NCBI GenBank assembly: GCA_965220825.1
Contig: OZ244839.1
Coordinates: 1,116,001 to 1,180,000, forward strand
Direction: 5' to 3'
From: G965220825 sp965220825
Lineage (GTDB): Bacteria; Pseudomonadota; Alphaproteobacteria; UBA828
Length of the DNA: 64,000 nt
The notes under the pieces are model-generated. The model saw only the letters and a program-made list of their open reading frames with translations. It searched no databases and had not been told where the DNA came from. How positions within the stretch are numbered: the stretch's first letter is position 1; the number at the start of each line of letters is the position of its first letter. Below are positions 27,342-36,246 of the stretch, in pieces. Both the position numbers and the translations under genes were made by a program.

Positions 27342-28982
27342 ATGAGTCGGGAATCGATGGACTTCGACGTGGCGATCGTCGGCGCCGGCCCGGCCGGGCT
27401 CTCCGCCGCGATACGTCTGCGCCAGTTGAGCGAAGAGACCGGGCGCCCCCTTACTGTCGCGGTACTCGAGAAGAGTTCCGAGGTGGGTGCGCATATCCTG
27501 TCGGGCGCGGTGTTCGAGCCACGTGCGCTCGACGAGCTCATCCCCGACTGGAAGAGCAAGGACGCGCCGCTGGAGACGCCCGCCACCCATGACGAGTTCC
27601 GCTTCCTGACGGCGCGCGGCGCCTTCAAGATGCCGACATTCCTGCTTCCGCCGCTGATGCACAACCACGGCAACTACATAATCAGCCTGGGCAATCTCTG
27701 TCGCTGGCTGGCGGGCCAGGCGGAGGCACTCGGTGCCGAGATCTATCCCGGTTTCGCGGCCGCGGAACTGCTCTACCACGAGGACGGCAGGGTGAAGGGC
27801 GTCGCGACCGGCGACATGGGAATCGCCCGCGACGGCAGCAAGAAGCCCGGCTACGAGCCCGGTATCGAACTGCATGCGAAATACACCCTCTTCGCCGAAG
27901 GCGCGCGCGGCTCGCTCACCAAGCAACTGGTGGAGCGCTTCGGCCTGCGGAAGGGTACCGAGCCGCAGACCTATGGCATCGGGCTCAAGGAGCTCTGGGA
28001 GATCGCGCCGGAGAAGCACCGGCCGGGGCTCGTTCAGCACAGCTTCGGCTGGCCGCTCGACCGCCGCACCTATGGCGGCTCCTTCCTCTACCATTTCGGC
28101 GAGAATCTTGTCTCCATCGGCTTCGTGGTGGCGCTGGATTACGAAAACCCCCATCTCTCGCCATTCGACGAGTTCCAACGCTTCAAGACCCACCGGGTTG
28201 TACGCCCGACGCTGGAGGGCGGCCGGCGGATCGCCTATGGGGCGCGGGCGATCAACGAAGGGGGCTATCAGTCCGTTCCGCGCGCGGCGTTTCCCGGCGG
28301 GGCGCTTGCGGGCTGCGCCGCGGGCTTCGTCAACGTCCCCAAGCTCAAGGGGAGCCATAACGCCATCAAGACCGGCGCGCTGGCCGCCGAGGCGGTGTTC
28401 GCAGCGCTGGAAGACGGCGGCGACGGCTCGGAGAGCCTGGAGGCCTACGAGCGGGCGCTCAAGAAATCCTGGGTGATGAAGGAGTTGAAGCGGGTTCGGA
28501 ACTGCCGCCCCGCCTTCCGCTGGGGGCTCGCCGCGGGCACGCTGATCAGCGGCCTCGAACTCTGGACCGGGGGTATCCTGCCCTGGACACTCGGCCACAG
28601 GCATGACCATGAGAGCCTCCGAAAGGCGTCGGACACATCGCCCATCGCCTACCCGAAACCCGACGGTAAGGTGACCTTCGACAAGCTCAGTTCGGTCTTC
28701 CTCTCCAATACCAACCATGAGGAGGACCAGCCCGTTCACCTGCGGCTGAAAGACGAGAGTGTCCCCATTGCCGTCAACCTCGCGCTCTACGATGCGCCGG
28801 AGCAGCGCTACTGCCCCGCAGGGGTCTACGAGATCGTGGAGGATGCGGAGGGCGGGCCGCGCCTGCAGATCAACGCGCAGAACTGCGTCCACTGCAAGAC
28901 GTGCGATATCAAGGACCCGACGCAGAACATCGAATGGGTCGTGCCCGAAGGGGGCGGCGGGCCGAACTACGAGACCATGTGA
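27342..28982 (+). CDS. Electron-transfer flavoprotein-ubiquinone oxidoreductase
   Basis: Moves electrons from ETF, reduced by acyl-CoA dehydrogenases, into the quinone pool. The 546-residue protein has an N-terminal FAD site (VGAGPAGLSAAIRL), the ubiquinone-binding middle, and a C-terminal 4Fe-4S domain with ligands in YCPAGVYE and NCVHCKTCDIKDP. The start MSRESMDFDVAIV is set by the FAD motif position. It fits the two acyl-CoA dehydrogenases in this window. It is divergent from the Rieske gene; the 281 bp between them hold both promoters, but I could not pick a convincing one. Confidence 0.95.
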   Translation: MSRESMDFDVAIVGAGPAGLSAAIRLRQLSEETGRPLTVAVLEKSSEVGAHILSGAVFEPRALDELIPDWKSKDAPLETPATHDEFRFLTARGAFKMPTFLLPPLMHNHGNYIISLGNLCRWLAGQAEALGAEIYPGFAAAELLYHEDGRVKGVATGDMGIARDGSKKPGYEPGIELHAKYTLFAEGARGSLTKQLVERFGLRKGTEPQTYGIGLKELWEIAPEKHRPGLVQHSFGWPLDRRTYGGSFLYHFGENLVSIGFVVALDYENPHLSPFDEFQRFKTHRVVRPTLEGGRRIAYGARAINEGGYQSVPRAAFPGGALAGCAAGFVNVPKLKGSHNAIKTGALAAEAVFAALEDGGDGSESLEAYERALKKSWVMKELKRVRNCRPAFRWGLAAGTLISGLELWTGGILPWTLGHRHDHESLRKASDTSPIAYPKPDGKVTFDKLSSVFLSNTNHEEDQPVHLRLKDESVPIAVNLALYDAPEQRYCPAGVYEIVEDAEGGPRLQINAQNCVHCKTCDIKDPTQNIEWVVPEGGGGPNYETM

Positions 28983-28986
28983 CGCC

Positions 28987-30843
28987 ATGATTGCGGCGAA
29001 CGGCAGCGGATGCGGCAGCCCCATGGCCGCCCGGCACGGAGGATCGCCGTTCCGGCGTCTTCGTTTGCGTGCCTCGCATGCCGCCCTGCTCGCATTGACA
29101 ACGCTCTGGGTTCTCGCCGGCCCTGCCACTGCCGATACGCCGCCGCATCCGCCACCTTCGAAGCCGGTCGAAAGCGCGACCGGGCGGAGTTCCCCGCTCG
29201 GCAGCTATCTGGCCGGACGCCACGCCCACGCACAACGGGACTATCGAGCCGCCGCCGCACATATTTTACGGGCCCATGCTGCGGATCCGAACAGCGCGGA
29301 ATTGCTGCATCGCGCGGTCTTCCTGCTGGTTGCGGACGGACGTATCGGGGAAGCGCTCGAACTCGCGCCGGACCTCCTGGTGCACGATGAAAGCGCCCGT
29401 CTCGCCCGCCTCCTTCTCGGATTGCACAGCGCGCGCGCAGGAGATTTCGACCGCGCCCTCGCCCATATCGAGAAGATCGAACCCGAATCCGACCTCACCC
29501 TTCTTCTGCCCATAATGGAAGGCTGGATGCATTTTGGCGCGGGCCGGCAGGATATGGCCCTCGCGGCTCTCGAGAGGCTCCGCGAACGGAGCGCTTACGA
29601 GCCCTTCTTCAAGTTCCACAGCGGATTGATGCACGATATCGCCGGCAAGCCCGACCTCTCGGAGACGTTGTTCCGGGAAGCCACCGCGTCCGCGGCCACG
29701 TGGCCGCGACCAACGGAGGCCCTGGGCCGCCTGCTGGAGCGCACCGGCCGCACCGACGACGCGCGCACGGTCTACACGAATTATCTCGCTCTGGAGCCGA
29801 GGACCGTCTGGGCGGAATGTGCGCTAGCGCGCGTGGACGCATCGCCCGCGGGCTGCGCGGCTTGGGGAGCGCGTGCGTCGGTCACAGAGGACTCGACGAC
29901 GCCGGCCCCGCTGGTCTCCGACGCGCGAGAGGGACTCGCCGAAGCTCTGCTCGGCACGGCGAGCGTGCTGCCGCGACGGCACGGACCGGAGGCCGCGCTG
30001 GTCTATGCGCGTTTCGCGATCCACCTCCGTGAAGATCTGGACGCGGCGCGGATTGCGGTCGGAGAAATCCTGGAAGCGGCGGGGAGGCCGTCCGATGCCG
30101 GACGGGTCTACGGCCAGGTCGCCCCCGATTCTCCCTTCTCCTGGACGGCGCGGCTTCGCACGGCGGTGACTCTCGTCGGTCTCGGCCGGCTTGCAGAAGC
30201 AACCGCCACATTGCGCGACATGGCGGATGAGCGGACCGAGCGCATCGACGCCCTCGTCCTGCTGGGGGACAGTTTCCGTGGCGCGGAGAATTATGATGAA
30301 GCGGCCGCCGCGTATGACGAAGCGTTAGCGCGGGCGGCGCCCGCGGAAGACCGGCATTGGGCGCTGTTCTACGCCCGCGGCATCGCGCTGGAACAGCTCG
30401 ACGCATGGTCCCGCGCGGAGGCCGATTTCCTTCAGGCGCTCGAGCTCGAGCCGGACCAGCCGCAGGTGCTCAACTATCTCGGCTATTCGTGGGTCATACG
30501 GGGGCACAATCTGGAGGACGCGAAGGCGATGCTCGAGAGAGCGGTCGCGCAGCGACCGACCGACGGCTACATCGTCGACAGCCTCGGCTGGGCACTTTAT
30601 CGGACCGGCGACTATGACGGCGCGGTCCGGGCGCTGGAGCGGGCAACCGAACTGGTGGCTGACAATGCGGTGATCATCGACCATCTGGGCGACGCCTATT
30701 GGCGGGTCGGGCGGCGCACCGAAGCGCGCTTTCAGTGGAAGCGCGCGCTCGCCTTCGACGCCGAGAACGACATCGCCGAAGAGATCCGACGCAAGCTTGC
30801 CGAAGGCCTCGCCGACGGCGTCGACGGGCAGGCCGCGCGCTAG
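28987..30843 (+). CDS. TPR-repeat protein, probably exported
   Basis: A 618-residue protein of tetratricopeptide repeats. The N-terminus has arginines and then a hydrophobic segment (AALLALTTLWVLAGPATA, about residues 32-49) like a signal peptide or anchor. TPR-like units run from about residue 70 to the end, clearest near the C-terminus (LNYLGYSWVIRGHNLEDAKA; VDSLGWALYRTGDYDGAVRAL; IDHLGDAYWRVGRRTEARFQWK). Its ATG is 4 bp after the ETF-QO stop; an ATG at 29023 is an alternative. Such a gene commonly precedes ispE in Alphaproteobacteria, but its role is unknown; a role in envelope assembly is a guess. Confidence 0.88.
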   Translation: MIAANGSGCGSPMAARHGGSPFRRLRLRASHAALLALTTLWVLAGPATADTPPHPPPSKPVESATGRSSPLGSYLAGRHAHAQRDYRAAAAHILRAHAADPNSAELLHRAVFLLVADGRIGEALELAPDLLVHDESARLARLLLGLHSARAGDFDRALAHIEKIEPESDLTLLLPIMEGWMHFGAGRQDMALAALERLRERSAYEPFFKFHSGLMHDIAGKPDLSETLFREATASAATWPRPTEALGRLLERTGRTDDARTVYTNYLALEPRTVWAECALARVDASPAGCAAWGARASVTEDSTTPAPLVSDAREGLAEALLGTASVLPRRHGPEAALVYARFAIHLREDLDAARIAVGEILEAAGRPSDAGRVYGQVAPDSPFSWTARLRTAVTLVGLGRLAEATATLRDMADERTERIDALVLLGDSFRGAENYDEAAAAYDEALARAAPAEDRHWALFYARGIALEQLDAWSRAEADFLQALELEPDQPQVLNYLGYSWVIRGHNLEDAKAMLERAVAQRPTDGYIVDSLGWALYRTGDYDGAVRALERATELVADNAVIIDHLGDAYWRVGRRTEARFQWKRALAFDAENDIAEEIRRKLAEGLADGVDGQAAR

Positions 30844-30854
30844 GAACCGGACCG

Positions 30855-31724
30855 GTGCTTCGACTGCCGGCCCCGGCCAAGCTCAACCTCTATCTTCACA
30901 TCACCGGGCGGCGGGCGGACGGCTACCACTTGCTGGACAGCCTGATGGTCTTTACGGACTTGGCCGACCGCCTCACCATCGAGCCTGGCGACGGCTTCCA
31001 CCTGACGCTGACAGGTCCGTTCGCGGGACCGCTGGAGAGCGCTGGAAACAACCTCGCCGAGCGGGCCGCGCGGGCGCTGGGGGACGCGCTCGGCAAGCCG
31101 GTCGATATCGCCATGACGCTCGAGAAGCACATACCCGTGGCGGCCGGGCTCGGCGGCGGCTCGGCGGACGCCGCGGCCGTTCTGCGCGGCCTCGCTTCGC
31201 TCTGGGAACTCGGGGCCGACCATGAGGCGGTGCTTCACCGCATTGCGCTCGGACTCGGCGCCGACGTGCCGGTCTGCCTCGATTGTCGCCCGGCCTTCGT
31301 CTCCGGTATCGGCGAGGCCTTGAGCGCACCGCCGGAACTGCCGGCCTGCCCGGTGCTGTTGGCGAACGCGGGCGTTCCTGTCTCCACGGCGGCGGTGTTT
31401 GCGGCGAGGCAGGGCGCCTATTCGAGCGACGGCCGCTTCGCCGACGCCCCGGAGACGGCACAGGCACTCGCCGCCTTGTTGCGCGAGCGGCGCAACGACC
31501 TGGAACCGGCGGCCCGCGGCCTTGCACCGGAGATCGCGCGGGTGCTCGCCCGTCTCGAGACCGCCCCCGGCTGCGCGCTCTCACGCATGACGGGCTCCGG
31601 CGGAACCTGTTTCGCCCTCTTCGAAGACGAGGCCGCTGCCGACGCCGCGGCGGGCGCCATCGCCGCCGAGCAACCCACCTGGTGGCTCTATACGACCCGC
31701 CTCGTCGGAAGCGCCGGTTCCTGA
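30855..31724 (+). CDS. ispE: 4-(cytidine 5'-diphospho)-2-C-methyl-D-erythritol kinase
   Basis: A GHMP-fold kinase of the MEP isoprenoid pathway. The 289-residue product has the N-terminal APAKLNLYLHITGRRADGYH block, the ATP motif PVAAGLGGGSADAAAVL and the C-terminal MTGSGGTCFALF loop. Start is a GTG at 30855 preceded by GGAACCGGA, 11 bp after the TPR gene stop. The stop TGA overlaps the first bases of mobile-relic copy B (the shared TGAAAC), so the element seems to have inserted right at the gene end; the protein C-terminus looks normal in length. Confidence 0.94.
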   Translation: MLRLPAPAKLNLYLHITGRRADGYHLLDSLMVFTDLADRLTIEPGDGFHLTLTGPFAGPLESAGNNLAERAARALGDALGKPVDIAMTLEKHIPVAAGLGGGSADAAAVLRGLASLWELGADHEAVLHRIALGLGADVPVCLDCRPAFVSGIGEALSAPPELPACPVLLANAGVPVSTAAVFAARQGAYSSDGRFADAPETAQALAALLRERRNDLEPAARGLAPEIARVLARLETAPGCALSRMTGSGGTCFALFEDEAAADAAAGAIAAEQPTWWLYTTRLVGSAGS

Positions 31725-31981
31725 AACGGGGTTGGGGGTCTCCGAAGCTGTTGGTGGACACATCAACCGCAAGGAGAGCTCCATGACAGGTTTGGTGCGC
31801 GGGTCTCCAGGCCCGCATGTCTTTTGTTTTTCGGGAAGAAGAAAAATGCGGGCCTGGAGACCCGCGCACCAAAAAAGGGCGCCTCGTTGGGCCGACGCGT
31901 TCAATAGCATCAGACCGAACCAAACTCTTGGCGGGCAAACCCCGGCCGAACAATCCCAGCCTCTCAAACGTCCTGAACGAG
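31722..31981 (+). mobile_element. Composite relic element, copy B
   Basis: A 260-bp shortened copy of the element at 4835-5241, in the opposite genomic orientation. Order: TGAAACGGGGTTGGGGG, degraded small palindrome (about 31734-31780), GACAGG, the large palindrome, AAAAAAGGGCGCC, then a transposase tail in one frame: ADAFNSIRPNQTLGGQTPAE, ending at CGTCCTGAACGAG. In this copy the tail is not frameshifted at the point where copy A is. The element fills almost all of the 308-bp gap between ispE and the tRNA-Val gene. It starts on the ispE stop codon. Confidence 0.65.
31791..31873. repeat. Large palindrome, copy B
   Basis: Arms 31791-31818 and 31846-31873 are perfect 28-bp inverted repeats identical to those of copy A. 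The 27-nt loop is the reverse complement type of copy A's loop with some changes (TTTTTCGGGAAGAAG). It lies 67 bp after the ispE stop and 160 bp before tRNA-Val. An A-run (AAAAAA) sits on its right side, matching the T-run left of copy A. Confidence 0.95.
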
Positions 31982-31990
31982 CCCGCCGGC

Positions 31991-32017
31991 TTGACGGGGG
32001 CGACGGGTTCCTCTAAC
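31991..32017 (+). promoter_or_regulatory. Candidate promoter for tRNA-Val
   Basis: TTGACG (31991-31996), a 15-bp spacer and TCTAAC (32012-32017) lie 16 bp ahead of the tRNA. The -35 matches the sigma-70 consensus in five of six positions and the -10 in four of six; the spacer is shorter than the best 17 bp. It starts 10 bp beyond the end of relic copy B, so the tRNA promoter may have been preserved or supplied by the element junction. Confidence 0.35.
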
Positions 32018-32032
32018 TCCCGTCGTGCGCTG

Positions 32033-32107
32033 GGGCGCTTAGCTCAGTGGGAGAGCACCGTCTTCACACGGCGGGGGTCGCTGGTTCAAATCCAGCAGCG
32101 CCCACCA
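32033..32107 (+). tRNA. tRNA-Val (anticodon CAC)
   Basis: A full cloverleaf can be drawn: acceptor GGGCGCT with AGCGCCC (7 bp), T8, A9, a D-arm with AGCTCAGTGGGAGAGC, anticodon stem CCGTC/GGCGG with loop TTCACAC giving anticodon CAC, variable loop, T-arm CTGGTTCAAATCCAG, discriminator A and encoded CCA. It reads GTG valine codons. It lies between the relic element and hyuB, which is convergent. Confidence 0.95.
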
Positions 32108-32121
32108 CGCGCGACTGCGGC

Positions 32122-34044
32122 TTATTCCGCCGCCGCGCCCGCTCTGGTCTCGCGCTCCCGCTCCTGAAGGAACCGCAGCACACGGCGGTTGAAGCGCGGC
32201 GGCGTGGGAGGCTGGAGGCTGGTCTCCTCCACACAGCGCTCGCGCAGCTCTTCCACCGTGCCGCCCCGGTCGAAGACATGGACTTCGCCGCGCTCGGCGC
32301 GAAGTGTCTCCCGAAGCGAGGCGGTCGCCGCCTCATCCACCGTGAGGTCGTCGTTCAGCACCACGCCGTAGCGGCGGGCGCCCACACGCGTGACCAGCCC
32401 GCGCTCCACCTCGAGCGCCACCAGCGCCGGATCGCGCTCATAGGGATCCCCCCATCCGCCGCCGCCCCAGGTCTGGAAAAGCAACAGATCGCCGGGTTCC
32501 ACCTTGATGTGGTCGCACTTGGAGGGGAGGATCTCCACCGAGCCGTCCGCGCGGCGGATCTCCTTGCGGCTGCGCCCGCCCGGCAGGCCGCCATTCACGC
32601 CCCAGGGATAGGTGAGCCAGCGGTCGTCGTGGAGCGACATCTCGCCCGGTTCCAGCGCGCGATAGCCGATCTCGACACCGTTTCCGCCCCGGTGGAGGCC
32701 CGGCCCCCCGGTATCGGGGAGGGTCCGGTAGGATTCGATGCGGAGCGGGAAGTAAGCCTCCAAAAACTCGTTGGGGACGTTGGTGAAGGAGGGCCAGAGC
32801 GAGTGGCCGTCGGGCCCGTCGCCCACGGGGCGGCCCGGGATGCCGCCGAAGCCGATCTGGTAGAGCTGGTACCATTCGCCTTCGCCGGTGTAGCCGGAAT
32901 ACATGAAGTGCGGGCTGTCGGAGAAGCCGGCGGCGACCATCAGGTTGGGCGCGCGCTGGCCGAGCAGGCCGCCGAGGACGTCGAAAATCCGCCCCAGCGC
33001 GTGGGTGCGCGATGAGAGCGCCGCGGGCTTGAGAGGCTTGAGCAGCGTCCCCGGCGGAATACGAACGTCCACATGGTCGTAGAAGCCGTCGTTGAACATG
33101 ATCTGTGGGTCGAAGACATTGATCATGTAGACGCCGACGAACATCTTGAACATTTCTTCGTTGAGGAAGAAGTTGATCGAGCTTTCCGACTGCGGGTCCG
33201 TTCCGTCGAAGTCGAAAATAAGCGTGTCCCCTTCCCGCCACATCTTGCAGGCCATCTTGTACGGGCCCATGCCGACGCCGTCATCGCAGACATAGTCTTC
33301 GAAATAGAGCGTCTCATCCTCGCCCACCGTGTTGCGGATGAGATGCAGCATGGCCCGCCTGTTGCGCTCCAGAAGCTCGCCCATGGCGGCGATCACGGTG
33401 TCCGTGCCGAAGCGGTCGCAAAGCTCGTGAATGCGCTTCTCCGCGAGGCGCACGGCAGCGACCAGGGCGTTGAAGTCGCTCTGGTTCCACTGCGGCATCC
33501 GGCACTGGTGCAGGATGACCTTGAGGACATCCTCCTGCAGCTCGTCGTTCTTGAAGATCTTGACCACCGGGATGACGACGCCTTCCTCGTAGATCTGATT
33601 GGCGTCGGTGGGCAGGCTGCCCGGCACCTTGCCGCCGACATCGGTCATATGGCCGAACATGGAGGCGTAGGCGATGAGGCGTCCCTCGCGATAGATCGGG
33701 CGCAGGACGAGCCAGTCGGGCGCATGGCTGATGGCGCCCGCGCAGCTATACGGGTCCGAGGTGAGGAAGATGTCCCCCTCCTCGATGGTGCCGTCATATT
33801 CCCGCTTGAAGCCGTGGATGAAGGAGCCGAACTGGCCGACGACCATCTTGCCGTCGGGGTTCGCGATCATGGGGAACTCGTCATGCTGCTCCCGGATGCC
33901 CGGTGACATGGCGGTACGGTAGAGCACGGCGTCCATCTCGTAGCGCGCGCTCCTGAGCGCGCTCTCGATGATGTCGAGCGTGATGGGGTCGAGGTCCACC
34001 GGCTCGAACGGCGCGTCGTTGGTCTGGACGATGGTGACGGGCAT
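32122..34044 (-). CDS. hyuB: Hydantoinase B / oxoprolinase family protein
   Basis: A 640-residue HyuB-type subunit, paired with HyuA upstream. Landmarks are LDPITLDIIESALRSARYEMD, LYRTAMSPGIREQHDE, the CGTG-like FDFDGTDPQ segment, GLHRGGNGVEIGYR and HIKVEPGDLLLFQTWGGGGWGDP. With HyuA, such proteins hydrolyse N-methylhydantoin, 5-oxoproline or related cyclic amides using ATP, or carboxylate acetone-type substrates. Start at 34044 is set by a GGGGGAG site upstream. It is last in a six-gene operon with an ABC importer; the imported compound is likely the substrate, but it is not known. Confidence 0.88.
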   Translation of the reverse strand: MPVTIVQTNDAPFEPVDLDPITLDIIESALRSARYEMDAVLYRTAMSPGIREQHDEFPMIANPDGKMVVGQFGSFIHGFKREYDGTIEEGDIFLTSDPYSCAGAISHAPDWLVLRPIYREGRLIAYASMFGHMTDVGGKVPGSLPTDANQIYEEGVVIPVVKIFKNDELQEDVLKVILHQCRMPQWNQSDFNALVAAVRLAEKRIHELCDRFGTDTVIAAMGELLERNRRAMLHLIRNTVGEDETLYFEDYVCDDGVGMGPYKMACKMWREGDTLIFDFDGTDPQSESSINFFLNEEMFKMFVGVYMINVFDPQIMFNDGFYDHVDVRIPPGTLLKPLKPAALSSRTHALGRIFDVLGGLLGQRAPNLMVAAGFSDSPHFMYSGYTGEGEWYQLYQIGFGGIPGRPVGDGPDGHSLWPSFTNVPNEFLEAYFPLRIESYRTLPDTGGPGLHRGGNGVEIGYRALEPGEMSLHDDRWLTYPWGVNGGLPGGRSRKEIRRADGSVEILPSKCDHIKVEPGDLLLFQTWGGGGWGDPYERDPALVALEVERGLVTRVGARRYGVVLNDDLTVDEAATASLRETLRAERGEVHVFDRGGTVEELRERCVEETSLQPPTPPRFNRRVLRFLQERERETRAGAAAE

Positions 34045-34061
34045 GTCGCTTCTCCCCCGGC

Positions 34062-36116
34062 TCAACCGTTCAGCGGTTTGATGATGATGTTGCCATAACC
34101 GTCCACCTCACCCACATGGTCCGGCAGGATCAGGGTGGTGGAATCCATCTCCGTTATCACCGCCGGCCCCTCGATCCGGTTGCCGGCCTTGAGCATCGCA
34201 CGGTCGTAGATGCTCGCTTCCTGATCGCGATTGTCCACGTAAACCACCGTATCGGCAAGCTTGGCCGGCGACGGATCCGCGCCGCCTTCCGGTACCGTCC
34301 CGGCTTCCACGAAGGTTTCGGCACCGCGTACGATGGCCCGCAATGTCACGATCTCGTGCTCGGCATCGAGCGCGAAGGTGAAGAGCTGTGTGTGCTCCTC
34401 GTCGAACTGTTTCGCGAGCCGGGCCAGCCCCTCCCGCTCGAACTCGTCCGCGCCGAAGCTCACGGGCAACTGAAGCCCCTGGCCGTGGTAGCGGAGGTCC
34501 ACCTCGTACTGAACCGACTGGTCCGCCCGCGCGATCCCTTCCGCGTCGAGCTCCTGGCGGGCCCGCGCTTCCAGATCGTCGAGAATCCCGCGCACCTCGG
34601 AGTCGGACGTCTCCGAAAAACGACGCACGAAACTGACGGAGGCTTCGTCCGTGACCCTGGTGGTGGCGTCTCCATAGGCGCAGAGCACGCCGGGCGAGGG
34701 CGGAACGATCACCGGCCAGGAATTCATCAACTTCGCAAGCGCGTTGGCATGCAGAGGACCGGCGCCGCCGAAGGCGATCAGCGCGAAGTCCCGCGGATCG
34801 AAGCCCTGCTGCACTGAAACGAGCCGCAGCGCACCGAACATGTTCTCGTTCACGATATCGATGATGCCGGCGGCGGCACGCTTGAGCTCAAGGCCGAGCG
34901 CGTCCGCGACCGTCTGTACCGCCTCCCGCGCCGCGGGGATGTCCAGCTTCATCTCGCCGCCGATGAGTTCGGTGGAAAGATAGCCGAGCACCACGTTCGC
35001 GTCCGTCACGGTGGGGGCCTTGCCGCCCCGCCCATAGGCGGCGGGTCCGGGATCCGCGCCCGCGCTTTGCGGGCCCACGCGGAGCGCCTTGGTGATCTCC
35101 GGCACATGGGCGATCGAGCCGCCGCCCGCGCCGACGGTGCGCACGTCCAGCGAAGGCGCGCGGACCGTCACGTCGCCGACCGTGGTCTCGCGCCGCTTGC
35201 GCGGAACGCCGTCCAGAATCAGCGCCACATCGGTCGACGTGCCACCCATGTCGAGCGTGAGCAGGTTACCGTAGCCCGCCTGCTTGGCGATCCAGAGGGC
35301 GCCGGCAACGCCGCCCGCCGGCCCGCTCATCAGCACGTTTACCGGAGAGTTGCGGCTGGCTTCCGCGGACGCCAGCCCACCGTCCGACCGCAGGATATGG
35401 AGGTGGGCATCGATCTTGCGCTGATTGAGCTCCCGCTCGAGGTTCTGGACATATTTCTGGACCACCGGCGCAACATAGGAGTTGGCGACGGTCGTGATCG
35501 CCCGCTCATATTCGTACATTTCCGGCAGAACCTCGGAGGAGATCGAGACGGGCACGCCCGGGATGACCTCCGCCGCGATCTCCCGGATGCGCTCCTCATG
35601 GGCACCGCCGGCATAGGCGTTCATCAAACAGACGGTGAGCGCCTCGATCCCCCGCTCCTTGAGGTAGGCGAGCTTCTCCCGAAGGTCGTCTTCCTTCAGC
35701 GGGCGCACCATGTCGCCGCGCGTGCCGGTGCGCTCCGCCGCCTCGACCGTGAGCTCAAGGGGAGCCAGCGGCTCCGGCTTCGGCCAGATGATCCATCCCG
35801 CGAGAATGCCGGGCACGAAGGAACGGGCGATCTGGAGCATCTGCCCGTAGCCTTCGGTGGTCACCAGGCCGACGCGGGCGCCCTTCCCTTCGAGGATGGT
35901 GTTGGTCGCCACCGTCGTGCCGTGCATGACATGGGTGATCTCGGCGGGCTCGACACCCGCCGTCTTGCATACCCGCTCGATGCCGTTGAGAACGCCGATG
36001 GAGGAGTCCTGCGGTGTGGACGGCACTTTCGCACGGAAGGTGCCGCCGCTGGATTCATCGATCAGCAGGAGGTCGGTGAACGTGCCGCCCACGTCGACGC
36101 CCAAACGAAATGCCAT
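34062..36116 (-). CDS. hyuA: Hydantoinase A / oxoprolinase family protein
   Basis: A 684-residue ATPase-fold subunit of the hydantoinase/oxoprolinase family. N-terminal GVDVGGTFTDLLLID and the LTLDMGGTSTDVAL repeat are the two phosphate-binding loops; HGTTVATNTILEGKGARVGL and FGGAGPLHANAL are also family blocks. The ATG is preceded by GAGGAG. The stop is 17 bp before hyuB. It should couple ATP hydrolysis to ring opening or carboxylation with HyuB. The family includes N-methylhydantoinase, 5-oxoprolinase and acetone carboxylase-like proteins, so the exact reaction is open. Confidence 0.88.
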   Translation of the reverse strand: MAFRLGVDVGGTFTDLLLIDESSGGTFRAKVPSTPQDSSIGVLNGIERVCKTAGVEPAEITHVMHGTTVATNTILEGKGARVGLVTTEGYGQMLQIARSFVPGILAGWIIWPKPEPLAPLELTVEAAERTGTRGDMVRPLKEDDLREKLAYLKERGIEALTVCLMNAYAGGAHEERIREIAAEVIPGVPVSISSEVLPEMYEYERAITTVANSYVAPVVQKYVQNLERELNQRKIDAHLHILRSDGGLASAEASRNSPVNVLMSGPAGGVAGALWIAKQAGYGNLLTLDMGGTSTDVALILDGVPRKRRETTVGDVTVRAPSLDVRTVGAGGGSIAHVPEITKALRVGPQSAGADPGPAAYGRGGKAPTVTDANVVLGYLSTELIGGEMKLDIPAAREAVQTVADALGLELKRAAAGIIDIVNENMFGALRLVSVQQGFDPRDFALIAFGGAGPLHANALAKLMNSWPVIVPPSPGVLCAYGDATTRVTDEASVSFVRRFSETSDSEVRGILDDLEARARQELDAEGIARADQSVQYEVDLRYHGQGLQLPVSFGADEFEREGLARLAKQFDEEHTQLFTFALDAEHEIVTLRAIVRGAETFVEAGTVPEGGADPSPAKLADTVVYVDNRDQEASIYDRAMLKAGNRIEGPAVITEMDSTTLILPDHVGEVDGYGNIIIKPLNG

Positions 36117-36246
36117 GCTTCACACTCCTCTCGCCCTTCGCTGCCGGCGCGGCGGTGAAGGGCTCCGCTTCAAGCCGATTGCACATCGGGACGGCGCACC
36201 GGCGCGCGATGCGTCGGCACCATTCGGCGTCCCTTCCGCCGGCCCG

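Noticed and set aside
27150..29129. 659-residue frame opposite ETF-QO
   Set aside because: Antisense frame without domain resemblance. The + strand has FAD and 4Fe-4S motifs.
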